Shown: positions 1 to 9,248 of the stretch, one piece after another | Position numbering within the stretch: position 1 is the stretch's first letter | How the letters are laid out: each line of letters starts with the position of its first letter | Assembly: GCF_017168335.1 (NCBI RefSeq) | Contig: NZ_JABFAU010000005.1 | Location: forward strand, 182,575-246,574 | Reading direction: 5' to 3' | Origin: Rhodococcus sp. KRD162 | GTDB lineage: Bacteria; Actinomycetota; Actinomycetes; Mycobacteriales; Mycobacteriaceae | Length of the DNA stretch: 64,000 bases | Translations under genes and position numbers: made by a program | The notes under the pieces: model-generated | Seen by the model: the letters and a program-made list of their open reading frames with translations, nothing else | Told to the model about the DNA's origin: nothing | Database searches by the model: none

Positions 1-1
1 G

Positions 2-1333
2 TTCCCGGCCTGGCGCGATACCTCACTTGCCAAGAGAACCTCTGTCCTGTTCGCATTTCGAGAACTGCTGAACGCACGAAAGAACGAGCTCGCGGACATC
101 ATCACCGCCGAGCACGGCAAAGTGCTCTCCGATTCCCTCGGCGAGATCTCCCGCGGACAGGAGGTCGTCGAATTCGCCTGCGGCATAGCCCATCTCCTCA
201 AAGGCGGATACACTGAAAACGCCTCGACCGGCGTGGACGTCTATTCGATCCGTCAGCCGCTCGGGCCGGTGGCGATCATCTCGCCCTTCAACTTTCCCGC
301 CATGGTCCCGATGTGGTTCTTCCCCGTTGCCATCGCAACAGGCAACACCGTCGTCCTCAAACCCTCCGAAAAGGATCCGAGCGCCAGCATCTGGTTGGCC
401 GAGCTGTGGAAGGAAGCGGGCCTGCCCGACGGCGTGTTCAACGTTCTGCAGGGTGACAAACTGGCCGTGGACGAGTTGCTCGAGAACAAGAAGATCAAAT
501 CGGTTTCCTTCGTCGGTTCGACCCCCATCGCGCAATACGTGTACGCCACGGGTACCGCTCACGGAAAGCGTGTCCAAGCTCTCGGCGGAGCCAAGAACCA
601 TGCCGTCGTACTCCCCGATGCAGATCTCGACCTGGCTGCCGATGCCATGGTCAACGCCGGCTTCGGCTCTGCGGGCGAACGATGCATGGCCATCTCCGCC
701 CTCGTCGCTGTCGGTCCCATCGCCGACGAACTCGTCGCCAAGATCGCCGAACGCACCAGGCCGCTGGTCACCGGCGACGGAACCCGTAATGCGGACATGG
801 GCCCGCTGGTGACGAAGGCGCACCGAGACAAGGTCGCCTCCTATGTCGACGCGGGCGAAGCCGCCGGTGCCAGCCTGGTCGTCGACGGGCGCGCGGTGCA
901 GGCCGACGGCGGGGAGAACGGCTTCTGGCTGGGTCCCACTCTCATCGACCACGTCACCCCCGAGATGAGCGTCTACACCGACGAAATCTTCGGACCTGTT
1001 CTCTCGGTCGTCCGCGTCGACACCTACGACGACGCACTCGCGCTGATCAACGACAATCCTTACGGCAACGGCACCGCCATCTTCACCAACGACGGCGGTG
1101 CGGCACGACGCTTCCAGAACGAGGTGGAGGTCGGCATGGTCGGCATCAACGTGCCCATCCCGGTTCCCATGGCGTACTACAGCTTCGGCGGTTGGAAGAA
1201 CTCCCTCTTCGGAGACAGTCACGCCCACGGCACCGAGGGCGTCCATTTCTTCACCCGAGGCAAAGCTGTCACCAGCCGCTGGCTCGACCCCAGCCACGGC
1301 GGCATCAACCTCGGCTTCCCCGAAAACAGCTGA
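2..1333 (+). CDS. mmsA: CoA-acylating methylmalonate-semialdehyde dehydrogenase, 5' truncated by window edge
   Basis: The reading frame is open from base 2 and ends at a TGA at 1331-1333, giving about 443 residues. Full-length family members have about 500, so roughly 50 N-terminal residues lie outside the window. The protein is an aldehyde dehydrogenase fold. The catalytic Cys is in the GERCMAIS motif (codon 683-685), which is the form typical of methylmalonate/malonate-semialdehyde dehydrogenases. The C-terminal region around KAVTSRWLDP is also typical of MmsA. The family oxidises methylmalonate semialdehyde to propionyl-CoA with NAD+ and CoA in valine and beta-alanine/inositol breakdown. 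An iron alcohol dehydrogenase follows 26 bp downstream, so both may act on one alcohol/aldehyde/acyl-CoA route (inference). Confidence 0.88.
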   Translation, partial: FPAWRDTSLAKRTSVLFAFRELLNARKNELADIITAEHGKVLSDSLGEISRGQEVVEFACGIAHLLKGGYTENASTGVDVYSIRQPLGPVAIISPFNFPAMVPMWFFPVAIATGNTVVLKPSEKDPSASIWLAELWKEAGLPDGVFNVLQGDKLAVDELLENKKIKSVSFVGSTPIAQYVYATGTAHGKRVQALGGAKNHAVVLPDADLDLAADAMVNAGFGSAGERCMAISALVAVGPIADELVAKIAERTRPLVTGDGTRNADMGPLVTKAHRDKVASYVDAGEAAGASLVVDGRAVQADGGENGFWLGPTLIDHVTPEMSVYTDEIFGPVLSVVRVDTYDDALALINDNPYGNGTAIFTNDGGAARRFQNEVEVGMVGINVPIPVPMAYYSFGGWKNSLFGDSHAHGTEGVHFFTRGKAVTSRWLDPSHGGINLGFPENS

Positions 1334-1359
1334 CCCCCGAAAAAGAGCTGGAGCACACC

Positions 1360-2526
1360 ATGGTTGCCAATATTTCGTTTCCTCGGTTCCTCAAACTCGG
1401 CGGAGGCGCAGTCGCGGAGCTGGGGACTGTTCTGACCGACTTGAATGTCTCACGGCCGTTGCTGGTCACCGACGCTTTCTTGGCCGGAAACGGGTCCGCC
1501 GATCGCCTGATGACCGTCATGACCGAGGCCGGAAAGACACCCGCTTTGTTCTCCGGCACCGTCCCGGATCCGACGACGGATTCCCTCGTCGCCGGTCTCG
1601 ATGCGGTGCGGCAGCATTCGGCCGATTCGATCATCGGGTTCGGCGGAGGCAGTCCGATGGACACGGCGAAGGCGCTGGCGATCCTCGCGGTGCAGGGCGG
1701 CACGATGCGGGATTTCAAGGCTCCCGTCGTCTCGACCGGCCCGGCCCTACCGATCATCGCCATTCCCACCACAGCCGGAAGTGGTTCGGAGGCAACTCAG
1801 TTCACCATCATCACCGATGTAGCCTCGGACGAGAAGATGTTGTGCCCCGGCCTGTCCTTTCTGCCGATCGCATCCATCATCGACTTCGAGTTGACCATGT
1901 CGATGCCGGCGCGCTTGACGGCCGATACCGGCGTCGATGCACTCACACACGCCATCGAGGCGTACGTCAGCAAAAAAGCCAACCCCATTTCCGACGGTTT
2001 GGCGCTCAGCGCGATTCGTACGATCGGTACGTCACTGCTTCGTGCTTACCGGGACGGTGACGACCGGCAGGCGAGGGAGGCGATGATGCACGCCTCCACG
2101 CAAGCCGGCATGGCGTTCTCCAATGCCAGCGTCTGTTTGGTGCACGGGATGAGCCGCCCGATCGGCGCACACTTCCATGTGGCGCACGGCTTGTCGAATG
2201 CGATGCTCCTGCCTGCCGTTACGGCGTTCTCGATCGTGGGAGCGGAAGGTCGCTATGCCGATTGCGCCCGTGCACTCGGTGCGGCCTCGGAAAGCGATTC
2301 GGATCGGGTTGCCGGCGGCAAGTTGCAAGACGCGATCGTCACACTGTGCCGTGAGGTCGAGGTTCCGACGCCCGAGACGTTCGGCATCGACAAAGCGAAG
2401 TGGGACGAGCTGCTGCCGCTGATGGCCGAGCAAGCCCTGGCGTCGGGCAGCCCGGGCAACAATCCGGTCGTCCCCACTGCCGAACAGATCATCGATCTGT
2501 ACCGGCAGGTGTACGCGGGTCGCTAG
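1360..2526 (+). CDS. iron-containing alcohol dehydrogenase
   Basis: A 388-residue protein starting at ATG 1360, preceded by a purine-rich stretch (AAAAGAGCTGGAG). The N-terminal Rossmann-like half carries GFGGGSPMDTAKA, the NAD-binding signature of group III Fe-alcohol dehydrogenases. The C-terminal half has the metal site segments TADTGVDALTHAIE and CLVHGMSRPIGAHFHVAHG, whose Asp and His residues are the expected Fe2+ ligands. Length is normal for the family. It follows mmsA closely and is probably cotranscribed. Its stop codon overlaps the stop of the opposing permease gene in a shared CTAG. The substrate cannot be told from sequence; short-chain alcohols or hydroxy acids such as 3-hydroxyisobutyrate are possible. 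Confidence 0.87.
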   Translation: MVANISFPRFLKLGGGAVAELGTVLTDLNVSRPLLVTDAFLAGNGSADRLMTVMTEAGKTPALFSGTVPDPTTDSLVAGLDAVRQHSADSIIGFGGGSPMDTAKALAILAVQGGTMRDFKAPVVSTGPALPIIAIPTTAGSGSEATQFTIITDVASDEKMLCPGLSFLPIASIIDFELTMSMPARLTADTGVDALTHAIEAYVSKKANPISDGLALSAIRTIGTSLLRAYRDGDDRQAREAMMHASTQAGMAFSNASVCLVHGMSRPIGAHFHVAHGLSNAMLLPAVTAFSIVGAEGRYADCARALGAASESDSDRVAGGKLQDAIVTLCREVEVPTPETFGIDKAKWDELLPLMAEQALASGSPGNNPVVPTAEQIIDLYRQVYAGR

Positions 2527-3932
2527 TCGAACTCACCGAAATGCGCGGGAACTTCACTGCCTTTCCGCGCATTTCGGCGTTGCACCAGTATTCCGCCGAT
2601 CACGGTGATCGCCGCAAGCACAGCCGACAGTGCGATAGCGGATCGCTGCTCCGGACGTATCACCATCATCACCAGGACGAATACGATGAACCCGATCGCC
2701 AGATACGTCAGCCACGGGTACAGCCACATCAGGACCGCGGGGCGTTCACCGTCGCGATCGAGGTGACGGCGCAGCACCAACTGGCTACTGGCGATGGCGA
2801 GGTAGACGAACAGGGCGACCGCTCCGGTGGTCGCCAGCAGGTAGGTGAACAGCTTCTCGGGCAGGATGTAGTTGCCGACGACGGCGAGGAAGCCGAGCAC
2901 CATCGATGCGATCACCGCGATCCACGGCACTCCGTTGGAGGTGATTTTCTTGACTGCGCGCGGCGCGTCGCCTCGATCGCCGAGGGAATACAGCATGCGC
3001 GACGCTGTGTAGAGTGCAGAATTCAAGCACGACGCGACGGCGGTCAGGATGACGATGTCCATGATCGTGTCGGCGTGCGGAATTCCCATCTTGGACAACA
3101 CGTACTGATACGAACCGGTCGCAGGATCGAGTTCGTTCCACGGCACCAGTGCGACGATGATGAAGATCGATCCGAAGTAGAAGATCGAGATTCGCCAGAT
3201 CACCGAATTCGTTGCGCGGGTGATTCCTTTTGCCGGGTCCTTGGATTCGGCCGCGGCGATGGTGACGATCTCCGAGCCCATGAACGAGAACATCGTCGTC
3301 AGCATGGCCGCGATCACGGCACCGAATCCGAGGGGCATGAATCCGCCGGAGGCCCAGAGTTGGTCCACGCCAGAGACTTCGGAACGGGGTAGCCATCCCA
3401 GGATGGCGGCGATGCCGAGCCCGATGAAGGCGACGATGGCCACCACTTTCACCAGCGCGAACCAGAATTCGAATTCTCCGTAGTTGCCGACGCTGATCAG
3501 GTTGGTCGCGGTGAGCGCGACGACGATGATCAGCGCCCACATCCATTGCGCTCCACCGAGCCAGTTGGTGAGAATGGCTGCCGCTGCGGTGGCTTCGACC
3601 GGGATGACCAGCACCCAGAACCACCAGTAGAGCCATCCCACCGAGAACCCGGCCCAGTGGCCCAGTGCCCGCGTTGCGTAGGTCGAGAACGACCCCGTAT
3701 CGGGGTTGGCGGTCGCCATCTCCCCCAACATGCGCATCACCAGGATGACCAGGATGCCCGCAAACAGGTAAGACAGCAGCACGGCCGGTCCTGCGGTGGC
3801 GATGGCGTTGGCAGAGCCCACGAACAGTCCGGCCCCGATGACGCCTGCTATCGATATCATCGTCACGTGGCGTGGTTTGAGACTGGTGCCGAGTCCTTGT
3901 TCACCGGTTTCCGGCTTGTCCGTAATTGACAT
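2523..3932 (-). CDS. APC-superfamily amino acid permease (GabP/AnsP-like)
   Basis: A 469-residue polytopic membrane protein with about 12 hydrophobic segments. The N-terminal SLKPRHVTMISIAGVIGAGL stretch is the hallmark of the amino acid transporter (AAT) branch of the APC superfamily, which imports amino acids or GABA in symport with protons. I chose ATG 3932 because the reading frame upstream of it (to 4019) lacks any membrane or family similarity and the protein from MSITDKPETG matches the usual cytosolic tail of about 25 residues. It is convergent with the alcohol dehydrogenase gene and divergent from the ASCH-like gene. The substrate is not determinable; neighbouring mmsA suggests an amino acid or beta-amino acid. 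Confidence 0.85.
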   Translation of the reverse strand: MSITDKPETGEQGLGTSLKPRHVTMISIAGVIGAGLFVGSANAIATAGPAVLLSYLFAGILVILVMRMLGEMATANPDTGSFSTYATRALGHWAGFSVGWLYWWFWVLVIPVEATAAAAILTNWLGGAQWMWALIIVVALTATNLISVGNYGEFEFWFALVKVVAIVAFIGLGIAAILGWLPRSEVSGVDQLWASGGFMPLGFGAVIAAMLTTMFSFMGSEIVTIAAAESKDPAKGITRATNSVIWRISIFYFGSIFIIVALVPWNELDPATGSYQYVLSKMGIPHADTIMDIVILTAVASCLNSALYTASRMLYSLGDRGDAPRAVKKITSNGVPWIAVIASMVLGFLAVVGNYILPEKLFTYLLATTGAVALFVYLAIASSQLVLRRHLDRDGERPAVLMWLYPWLTYLAIGFIVFVLVMMVIRPEQRSAIALSAVLAAITVIGGILVQRRNARKGSEVPAHFGEFD

Positions 3933-4060
3933 ACCAATAGTCGACCACATGTCCGAAGTCCCCGCGGGTCTTGACCGAATTGTCCAGACGACCTGTGGTA
4001 CAGAACTTTCCGTGCACAAGGCCGCGGAGTTGATATCGTCTGATCCGTGGACGCAGGCTC

Positions 4061-4648
4061 ATGATCTTCACCGTCGCCGTTGCCAGAGCCATCGCGGACG
4101 GCTCCGTTCGACGCGTGTATCGACGATGGTCGAGTCCGAAGGCAACAGCCGGTTCCGTACTCCGTTCGCCGTCGGGAATGATTCGTATCGACTCGGTCCG
4201 CGAGATAGATCCAGCCGAGGTCACCGACGCAGACGCGAGGGCGGCCGGTGAGGGCACTCGTGCGCAGCTCGAGAAGTCGTTCTTCGGCCCCGCCTCCAAT
4301 CCCACCTTCGTCATCGAGGTGTCCTACGTCGGCGCAGATCCGCGCGACGCCCTCGCTGCCGACGATGCCCTCGACGACGACGCCCTCCACACCCTCAGCG
4401 CAACGCTGACGCGGATGGATTCACGATCCGGCAGCCCATGGACCAGAAACACGTTGATGGCAATCGCCGCCGAGCCGGGGCGTCGCGCTGCAGACCTCGC
4501 CGAGCGCAGCGGCCTCGACACCAAGACGTTCAAGGCCCGAGTACGCCGGCTGAAGAATCTGGGGCTGACGATCAGCCTCGACACCGGGTACCGAATCTCA
4601 CCGAGGGGTGCCACCTACCTTCACCGCACCGATCCCCCCTCCGACTGA
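4061..4648 (+). CDS. ASCH/PUA-like domain protein with C-terminal winged helix
   Basis: A 195-residue soluble protein starting at ATG 4061. Residues 1-105 resemble an ASCH (PUA-like) fold: an early Ala-Ile followed by a VYRRW motif like the KTVEFRRW segment of that fold, then a beta segment MIRIDSVREIDPAEVTDADA. Residues 120-190 look like a winged helix-turn-helix with LMAIAAEPGRRAADLAERSG, where the recognition helix would sit at TKTFKARVRRLKNLG. ASCH domains are thought to bind RNA or nucleic acid. The pairing with a DNA-binding wing suggests a regulator, but this is inference. It precedes an FAD oxidoreductase gene by 22 bp. Confidence 0.6.
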   Translation: MIFTVAVARAIADGSVRRVYRRWSSPKATAGSVLRSPSGMIRIDSVREIDPAEVTDADARAAGEGTRAQLEKSFFGPASNPTFVIEVSYVGADPRDALAADDALDDDALHTLSATLTRMDSRSGSPWTRNTLMAIAAEPGRRAADLAERSGLDTKTFKARVRRLKNLGLTISLDTGYRISPRGATYLHRTDPPSD

Positions 4649-4670
4649 CTCGGCCCGGCATACTGGACCG

Positions 4671-5612
4671 ATGACCTCCGATTCGGGATCCCTCAGCGAT
4701 TCGGTCACCATCGTCGGTGCCGGTATGGCGGGCGCAGCGTGTGCCCAGGTTCTCCACCACGCCGGTGTGCCCTTCCGCATCGTCGATCGAGGTCGCGCTC
4801 CCGGTGGTCGGATGAGCTCACCGGAGTTGCACGGGCGTCGCGTCGATCTCGGTGCGGGCTACTTCACTGTTCGAGATCAGGAGTTCACGACGGTCGTGGC
4901 CGATTGGGAGTCGAAAGGTCTGGCACGCCAGTGGGCCAACACATTCGGCATCCTCAAGCCCGAGACGGTCCCGTGCACCACCACCGGCCCGGTCCGCTGG
5001 GCCACCCCGGCGGGGCTTCGATCGCTGGTACGAAACATGGTGGAAGGCTTCGAGATCCAGGATTCGACCGAACTCACCGACTTGCCGGACGGCCACGTGG
5101 TGGTGGCAATGCCCGATCCGCAGGCGGCGCGACTGACCTCGGTCCCCGACGCGGTCGACTACGACGCGGTCATCGCGGTGGCGTGCGGGTTCGACGGGCT
5201 CGACATCCCCTTCAGGGACGCGGCATTCGTCAACGATCATCCCGATATCGATTTCGTCGTCGACGACGGTGCACGCCGCGCAGACGGCGCTCCGGTTCTG
5301 GTGGCGCACACCACGTCGGAGCGAGCGCAGCAGCACCTCGACGAACCCGATGGCGCGATCGGCTCGGTTCTCGATGCCCTACGCGAGTTGTCGGTGATCA
5401 CGACGCAGCCCACCTGGACGCACGCCCATCGATGGACGTTCGCCAAGCCTGCAGCGCAACACGATTCCAACTTCGCGCTCGAACAACAGGACGGACGCTT
5501 CGTCGGTCTCGCGGGCGATCAGTGGTGTGACTCCGGTGTGCCCAGGGTGGAGAGCGCATGGCGTTCGGGAACGGACGTGGGCAGAGAACTGATTCTGAGA
5601 CTGGGCAACTGA
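4671..5612 (+). CDS. FAD-dependent NAD(P)/amine oxidoreductase (renalase-like)
   Basis: A 313-residue protein. The N-terminus holds a dinucleotide-binding Rossmann motif (VTIVGAGMAGAACAQVL), the acidic residue at the end of strand 2 (IVDRG) and the APGGRM segment that follows in the amine oxidase/renalase group. The C-terminus contains the second FAD contact (FVGLAGDQWCDSGVPRVESA). The start at ATG 4671 puts the glycine motif at residue 11, as expected. Length matches short actinobacterial members annotated as NAD/FAD-dependent oxidoreductases. Probably cotranscribed with the ASCH-like gene upstream; converges on a nitroreductase gene. The substrate is unknown. Confidence 0.78.
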   Translation: MTSDSGSLSDSVTIVGAGMAGAACAQVLHHAGVPFRIVDRGRAPGGRMSSPELHGRRVDLGAGYFTVRDQEFTTVVADWESKGLARQWANTFGILKPETVPCTTTGPVRWATPAGLRSLVRNMVEGFEIQDSTELTDLPDGHVVVAMPDPQAARLTSVPDAVDYDAVIAVACGFDGLDIPFRDAAFVNDHPDIDFVVDDGARRADGAPVLVAHTTSERAQQHLDEPDGAIGSVLDALRELSVITTQPTWTHAHRWTFAKPAAQHDSNFALEQQDGRFVGLAGDQWCDSGVPRVESAWRSGTDVGRELILRLGN

Positions 5613-5624
5613 CGCCGGACGTGC

Positions 5625-6305
5625 TCAGCTGACAAATCTCACCGTCTCGCCCAAAGGCGCTCGGCTGGTGCGAAAACCGTTGATGGGGTGTGTCTCGTCC
5701 GGGTAGCCGAACGAGATGCCCGCCACCACGCGCCGATCGTCCGGAATGTCGAACCACTCGTGCACGAATGACGAGTAGGCAGCGAGTGCGGCCTGCGCGA
5801 TCGCTCCGAGACCGAGGCTGTGGGCGGCCAGCAGGAAGGTCTGCAGATACAACCCGCAGTCGACCGCCCCGTACACACCGAGATCGGCGTCGGTGGTGAT
5901 GATGGCTGCGTGCGGGGCGTCGAACAGCTCGTAATTGCGAATGAACTGACGGGTCGTCGCCTCGGTGTCGGACTTGACCACTCCGATGCTCTCGTAGAGT
6001 GCACCGCCGCATTCCCGCCGTCGTGCGCGGTGCAGGGCGTTGTAGTTGGCCGGGAACGGAAAGTCCGGTTGCGGGACGCTGGATGCCACGTGCTTCACCA
6101 ATGCTTCGGAGAACCTCCTGGTGGCATCGCCTTCGGTCACGATGATCTGCCACGACTGGGTGTTGGACCAGGACGGAGTGCGTTGAGCGGCCGCCAACAA
6201 GTGCTCGAGCACTTCCCTCGAGACTTGCTTCGGCAGGAACTGCCGACAGGAGTATCGCTCGTCGAGCACAGTCATCAGGGAGTCGAACTCGGTCACCAGA
6301 TCCAC
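5625..6305 (-). CDS. nitroreductase family protein
   Basis: A 226-residue FMN-dependent nitroreductase. Visible marks are the N-terminal ERYSCRQFLP segment that binds the FMN phosphate, the RTPSWSNTQSWQIIVTEG segment, and the C-terminal GISFGYPDETHPINGFRTSR. The family forms homodimers and reduces nitroaromatics, quinones or flavins with NAD(P)H. It ends 12 bp from the stop of the convergent FAD oxidoreductase gene. Physiological substrate unknown. Confidence 0.85.
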   Translation of the reverse strand: MDLVTEFDSLMTVLDERYSCRQFLPKQVSREVLEHLLAAAQRTPSWSNTQSWQIIVTEGDATRRFSEALVKHVASSVPQPDFPFPANYNALHRARRRECGGALYESIGVVKSDTEATTRQFIRNYELFDAPHAAIITTDADLGVYGAVDCGLYLQTFLLAAHSLGLGAIAQAALAAYSSFVHEWFDIPDDRRVVAGISFGYPDETHPINGFRTSRAPLGETVRFVS

Positions 6306-6407
6306 CTCGAGCCGTCAGGAACTCTTTTCGCACGCGAATCTAACACCGGTGGATCGACTACCCGCTGCGTACAGCGTCGACGGCCTGGGGCGACCTCTTG
6401 CCGGAAG

Positions 6408-7811
6408 CTAGCGGTTCCACCGTTCGATTCCAAGCGGTGACCAACTGCCGTCGAGCACAGCCGACTTTGGAACGTACATCCGGAGGTATACGCGAAAAGG
6501 GCCGTCGGGCAGCGGAAGCCAGTTCGCACCGGGCACTCCGGGATCGTCCCGCGACAAGATCAAGTCCAGTGAGCCGTCCGGCTGATAGACCAGGCCGGGC
6601 CTGCTGTCGCTGATGCTGTGGCGATCCCCGGGGACGGGCGGCAGAAATCCGTCCCCGTCGTAGACCGTGATGGAGAAGAACGCGTCGGCGGGCGGTTGCT
6701 CACCGGGCGGGAAATGCAGTCGATAGCTGTTTGCCCCGTTGAGCGGCAGGCCATTTCGGTCCAGCAACGCGGTGACGTATGCAGCTTCCTCTGGGGTGTT
6801 GGCTCCGAGTCCGATCTCGGCCACGCCCGCCCTGGTGGTGTAATCGGTTCCGTAGTCACCGATGGTGTCCGGCGGTGACGACCACCCTTGGTTGCGGAGT
6901 GCACCCGCATACTGCGAGCCGCTCACTACAGCCGGCAAGGAGGACTCGGCAGCACGTACGGCTCGATCGAGTGCGCGGAATGCGACCGGACTCAGGCCCG
7001 CATCGGCAACGCGCAGTCCGGGTCCGACGCCGATGCGCGCGAGTTCGGCAAGCTCGGCCGCGTCGCGAATCGGAGGCGGATTCTGTTCCATGGCCGCGCT
7101 GATGGCGTCGAGCAGCGCGGTTCCCTCCGGCTTCGGCGGCTCCACGGGGACGAAGGGCGCGCAGTCGGTGAATGTCTGCGGACCCGCGGGTGGTGTGACC
7201 GAGTACTGGCTCATCAACGCGAATGCATCGGCTCGGTCGGCTTCGTCGCCGGCGAGTGTGCGTCCGAGCAACCAGATCCTGCTGTCCGACACGGTGATCG
7301 TGGTGGCACCGGGGACTTCAGGGCCAGGTGCCCCGGACCAGGTGATCGCGAATTTTCCGGCATCCGAGCCAGTGGTGCGAGAGCCCACGTATCCGACCAC
7401 GTTCGTGTACGAGTCCATGAGCTGAAAGTTGAAATATCGGTCTCCCATGTCCGGATGCGACAGCACCACCGGACCCTCGCTCAGATCCAGATGCGCCATG
7501 GAATACAGCGTGTCGACGTTCGGGGCGACCACGAGCTTCTCGTCCGGCGTGATGAAGGCTGGGCGCGAGGAGATCGCGTTCACCGGAGCGAGGCCGCGGT
7601 CATCCGGACACGGAACACTGGTGGCCGTGTCACGCACGCGCAGCAATTCCAACAGCGGGTTGCCGTAGATGAACGCTCGCGCCCCCAGGGCAGCTGCTTG
7701 AACCGGTCCCGGAGCGGGTCCGACCGCACTCGCCGTTCCGGCAGCGATCACTACCACCAGCGTTGCAAGACCGATCCGCGTCGCGAGACGGAGGATATGG
7801 CGTTTCGTCAT
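6408..7811 (-). CDS. exported DUF1254/DUF1214 protein
   Basis: A 467-residue protein. From ATG 7811 it begins with a clear signal peptide: basic MTKRH, a hydrophobic core (IGLATLVVVIAAGTASA) and a likely cleavage after ASA. The mature part has a DUF1254 domain with the VAPNVDTLYSMAHLDLSEGP signature and a C-terminal DUF1214 domain with the family pattern around FFSITVYDGDGFL and MYVPKSAVLDGSWSP. Homologues in actinobacteria are secreted or cell-envelope proteins of unknown activity. The start was placed at 7811 because upstream residues would bury the signal peptide. It is divergent from a TetR gene with 92 bp between starts, so that regulator may control it. Confidence 0.85.
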   Translation of the reverse strand: MTKRHILRLATRIGLATLVVVIAAGTASAVGPAPGPVQAAALGARAFIYGNPLLELLRVRDTATSVPCPDDRGLAPVNAISSRPAFITPDEKLVVAPNVDTLYSMAHLDLSEGPVVLSHPDMGDRYFNFQLMDSYTNVVGYVGSRTTGSDAGKFAITWSGAPGPEVPGATTITVSDSRIWLLGRTLAGDEADRADAFALMSQYSVTPPAGPQTFTDCAPFVPVEPPKPEGTALLDAISAAMEQNPPPIRDAAELAELARIGVGPGLRVADAGLSPVAFRALDRAVRAAESSLPAVVSGSQYAGALRNQGWSSPPDTIGDYGTDYTTRAGVAEIGLGANTPEEAAYVTALLDRNGLPLNGANSYRLHFPPGEQPPADAFFSITVYDGDGFLPPVPGDRHSISDSRPGLVYQPDGSLDLILSRDDPGVPGANWLPLPDGPFRVYLRMYVPKSAVLDGSWSPLGIERWNR

Positions 7812-7903
7812 GCGCCACATTAAACACGCATGCATGTCCAAAGGGAAGCAGGGCCGGATGATTGGATGAGGAGCACACGACACACAACGGTGAGGAGGTA
7901 CTG

Positions 7904-8560
7904 ATGCCGGACACGAACACCGGTGCCACTCCACTCCCTCGTGGACGACACAAACTCGGGGCCGAGGAAGTCAGGGCCTCGCAGCGCGCCCGGTTGCTAC
8001 AAGCGATGGAAGACCTGGTCGACGAGGTCGGCTACTCGAAAGCAAGCGTCCCCAAAGTGGCCCGCAGAGCGCGGGTGACCGATCGCGCGTTCTATGCCCT
8101 GTTCTCCGACAAAGCCGAGTGTTTCATCGCCCTGTGCGAGCAGCACGGCGACGCACTACGAGAAGAGCTGAGCGACGCCGCCCGCGAGATGTCCGGAGCC
8201 GAGGACATGTTCGCCGCTTTCGATGCCGGACTTCATCGTTATCTTCGGTGGTGGATGGAGCGGCCCGGCGGCTCGCGCGCGTTCTTCGTGGAGATCCTCA
8301 CCGTGGGCGATCGTGCATACGCTTCACGCGACTCACGGGCCGCATTGTTCGCGCAGACGCTGCGCGGAATCGGGACGTTGCTGCGGGCTCGAGCAGGCAT
8401 CGACGGGGCTCCGGCCGAGATAGACGCTACTGCCGCTGCGGCGGTCGCTACTGAACTCGTTGCGCGCGAGGTACGCGCAGGCCGCATAGACCGCCTGCCC
8501 GAGATTCACGCGGACCTTCGCAGAGTACTGCTGCTGTTGCTGCTCGGCCGCGAGATGTAG
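7904..8560 (+). CDS. TetR/AcrR family regulator
   Basis: A 218-residue protein. An N-terminal helix-turn-helix lies at about residues 22-68 (ARLLQAMEDLVDEVGYSKAS, then VARRARVTDRAFYALFSDKA), followed by a ligand-binding helical domain. ATG 7904 is preceded by TGAGGAGG at a good distance; a TTG at 7862 in the same frame is less likely. Divergent from the DUF1254/DUF1214 gene, which is the obvious candidate target. The effector is unknown. Confidence 0.85.
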   Translation: MPDTNTGATPLPRGRHKLGAEEVRASQRARLLQAMEDLVDEVGYSKASVPKVARRARVTDRAFYALFSDKAECFIALCEQHGDALREELSDAAREMSGAEDMFAAFDAGLHRYLRWWMERPGGSRAFFVEILTVGDRAYASRDSRAALFAQTLRGIGTLLRARAGIDGAPAEIDATAAAAVATELVAREVRAGRIDRLPEIHADLRRVLLLLLLGREM

Positions 8561-8597
8561 CGACCAGAACGTCGTGTTTCGACGCGGGTGAAGACGG

Positions 8598-8669
8598 TGG
8601 GCGCAGAGGGGTTCGAACCCCCGACCGCTGGTGTGTAAAACCAGAGCTCTACCGCTGAGCTATACGCCC
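8598..8669 (-). tRNA. tRNA-Val (anticodon TAC)
   Basis: A 72-nt cloverleaf reads on the minus strand. It has acceptor arms GGGCGTA/TGCGCCC, anticodon stem CTGGT/ACCAG with loop TTTACAC, and T loop TTCGAAC. The CCA end is not encoded. Confidence 0.95.
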
Positions 8670-8756
8670 GAGTACCGGTGGCCTGGGGAGAACCCCGGGC
8701 CACCGGAACGCTTGGAGAAATTTATCGTGTCTGGTGTCTAACTACAATTCCGCAGG

Positions 8757-9218
8757 TCAGCTCACCTGTGCGAGCGCCTCGGCCCACGATGAGCTGTCCC
8801 GGGCTTCCCCGGGACCGTTCATTTCGGCGAATCTGATGATTCCGGATTTGTCGACCACGAAGGTCCCACGATTGGCGAAGCCGGCAGTGTCGTTGAACAC
8901 GCCGTACGCCTGCGCTACCTCACCGTGCGGCCAGAAGTCCGACAGCAACGGAAAGGTGTAACCCTGTTCTGCAGCCCAGATCTTGTGGGTGGGAGGAGGG
9001 CCCACCGAAATTGCCAACACCGCAGTGTCGTCGTTCTCGAAGGTCGGTAGTTCGTCGCGTACTTTGCACAGCTCGCCCTGGCACGTGCCGGTGAAGGCCA
9101 GTGGATAGAACACGAGCAGAACGTTTTTCACGCCCCGGTACGACGACAGCGTGACCAGTTGGTTGTTCTGGTCTTTGAGGGTGAAGTCGGGCGCTTGTGC
9201 GCCAACCTCGATCGGCAT
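8757..9218 (-). CDS. ahpE: AhpE-type peroxiredoxin
   Basis: A 153-residue thioredoxin-fold peroxidase that reduces hydroperoxides and peroxynitrite through an active-site cysteine. The peroxidatic Cys46 lies in YPLAFTGTC, matching the PxxxTxxC motif, and a second Cys51 follows in QGELC. Length equals M. tuberculosis AhpE (Rv2238c). It lies next to a DUF3052 gene (Rv2239c-like) and aceE as in mycobacteria, which strengthens the assignment. In that species mycothiol/mycoredoxin regenerates it; the same is assumed here. Confidence 0.93.
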   Translation of the reverse strand: MPIEVGAQAPDFTLKDQNNQLVTLSSYRGVKNVLLVFYPLAFTGTCQGELCKVRDELPTFENDDTAVLAISVGPPPTHKIWAAEQGYTFPLLSDFWPHGEVAQAYGVFNDTAGFANRGTFVVDKSGIIRFAEMNGPGEARDSSSWAEALAQVS

Positions 9219-9248
9219 TTAGAACCGTCTTCCTGTGTCGAGCATGGC

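Noticed and set aside
23-1297. 424-codon minus-strand frame over mmsA
   Set aside because: Same shadow effect; the plus frame has the catalytic Cys motif and conserved C-terminus.
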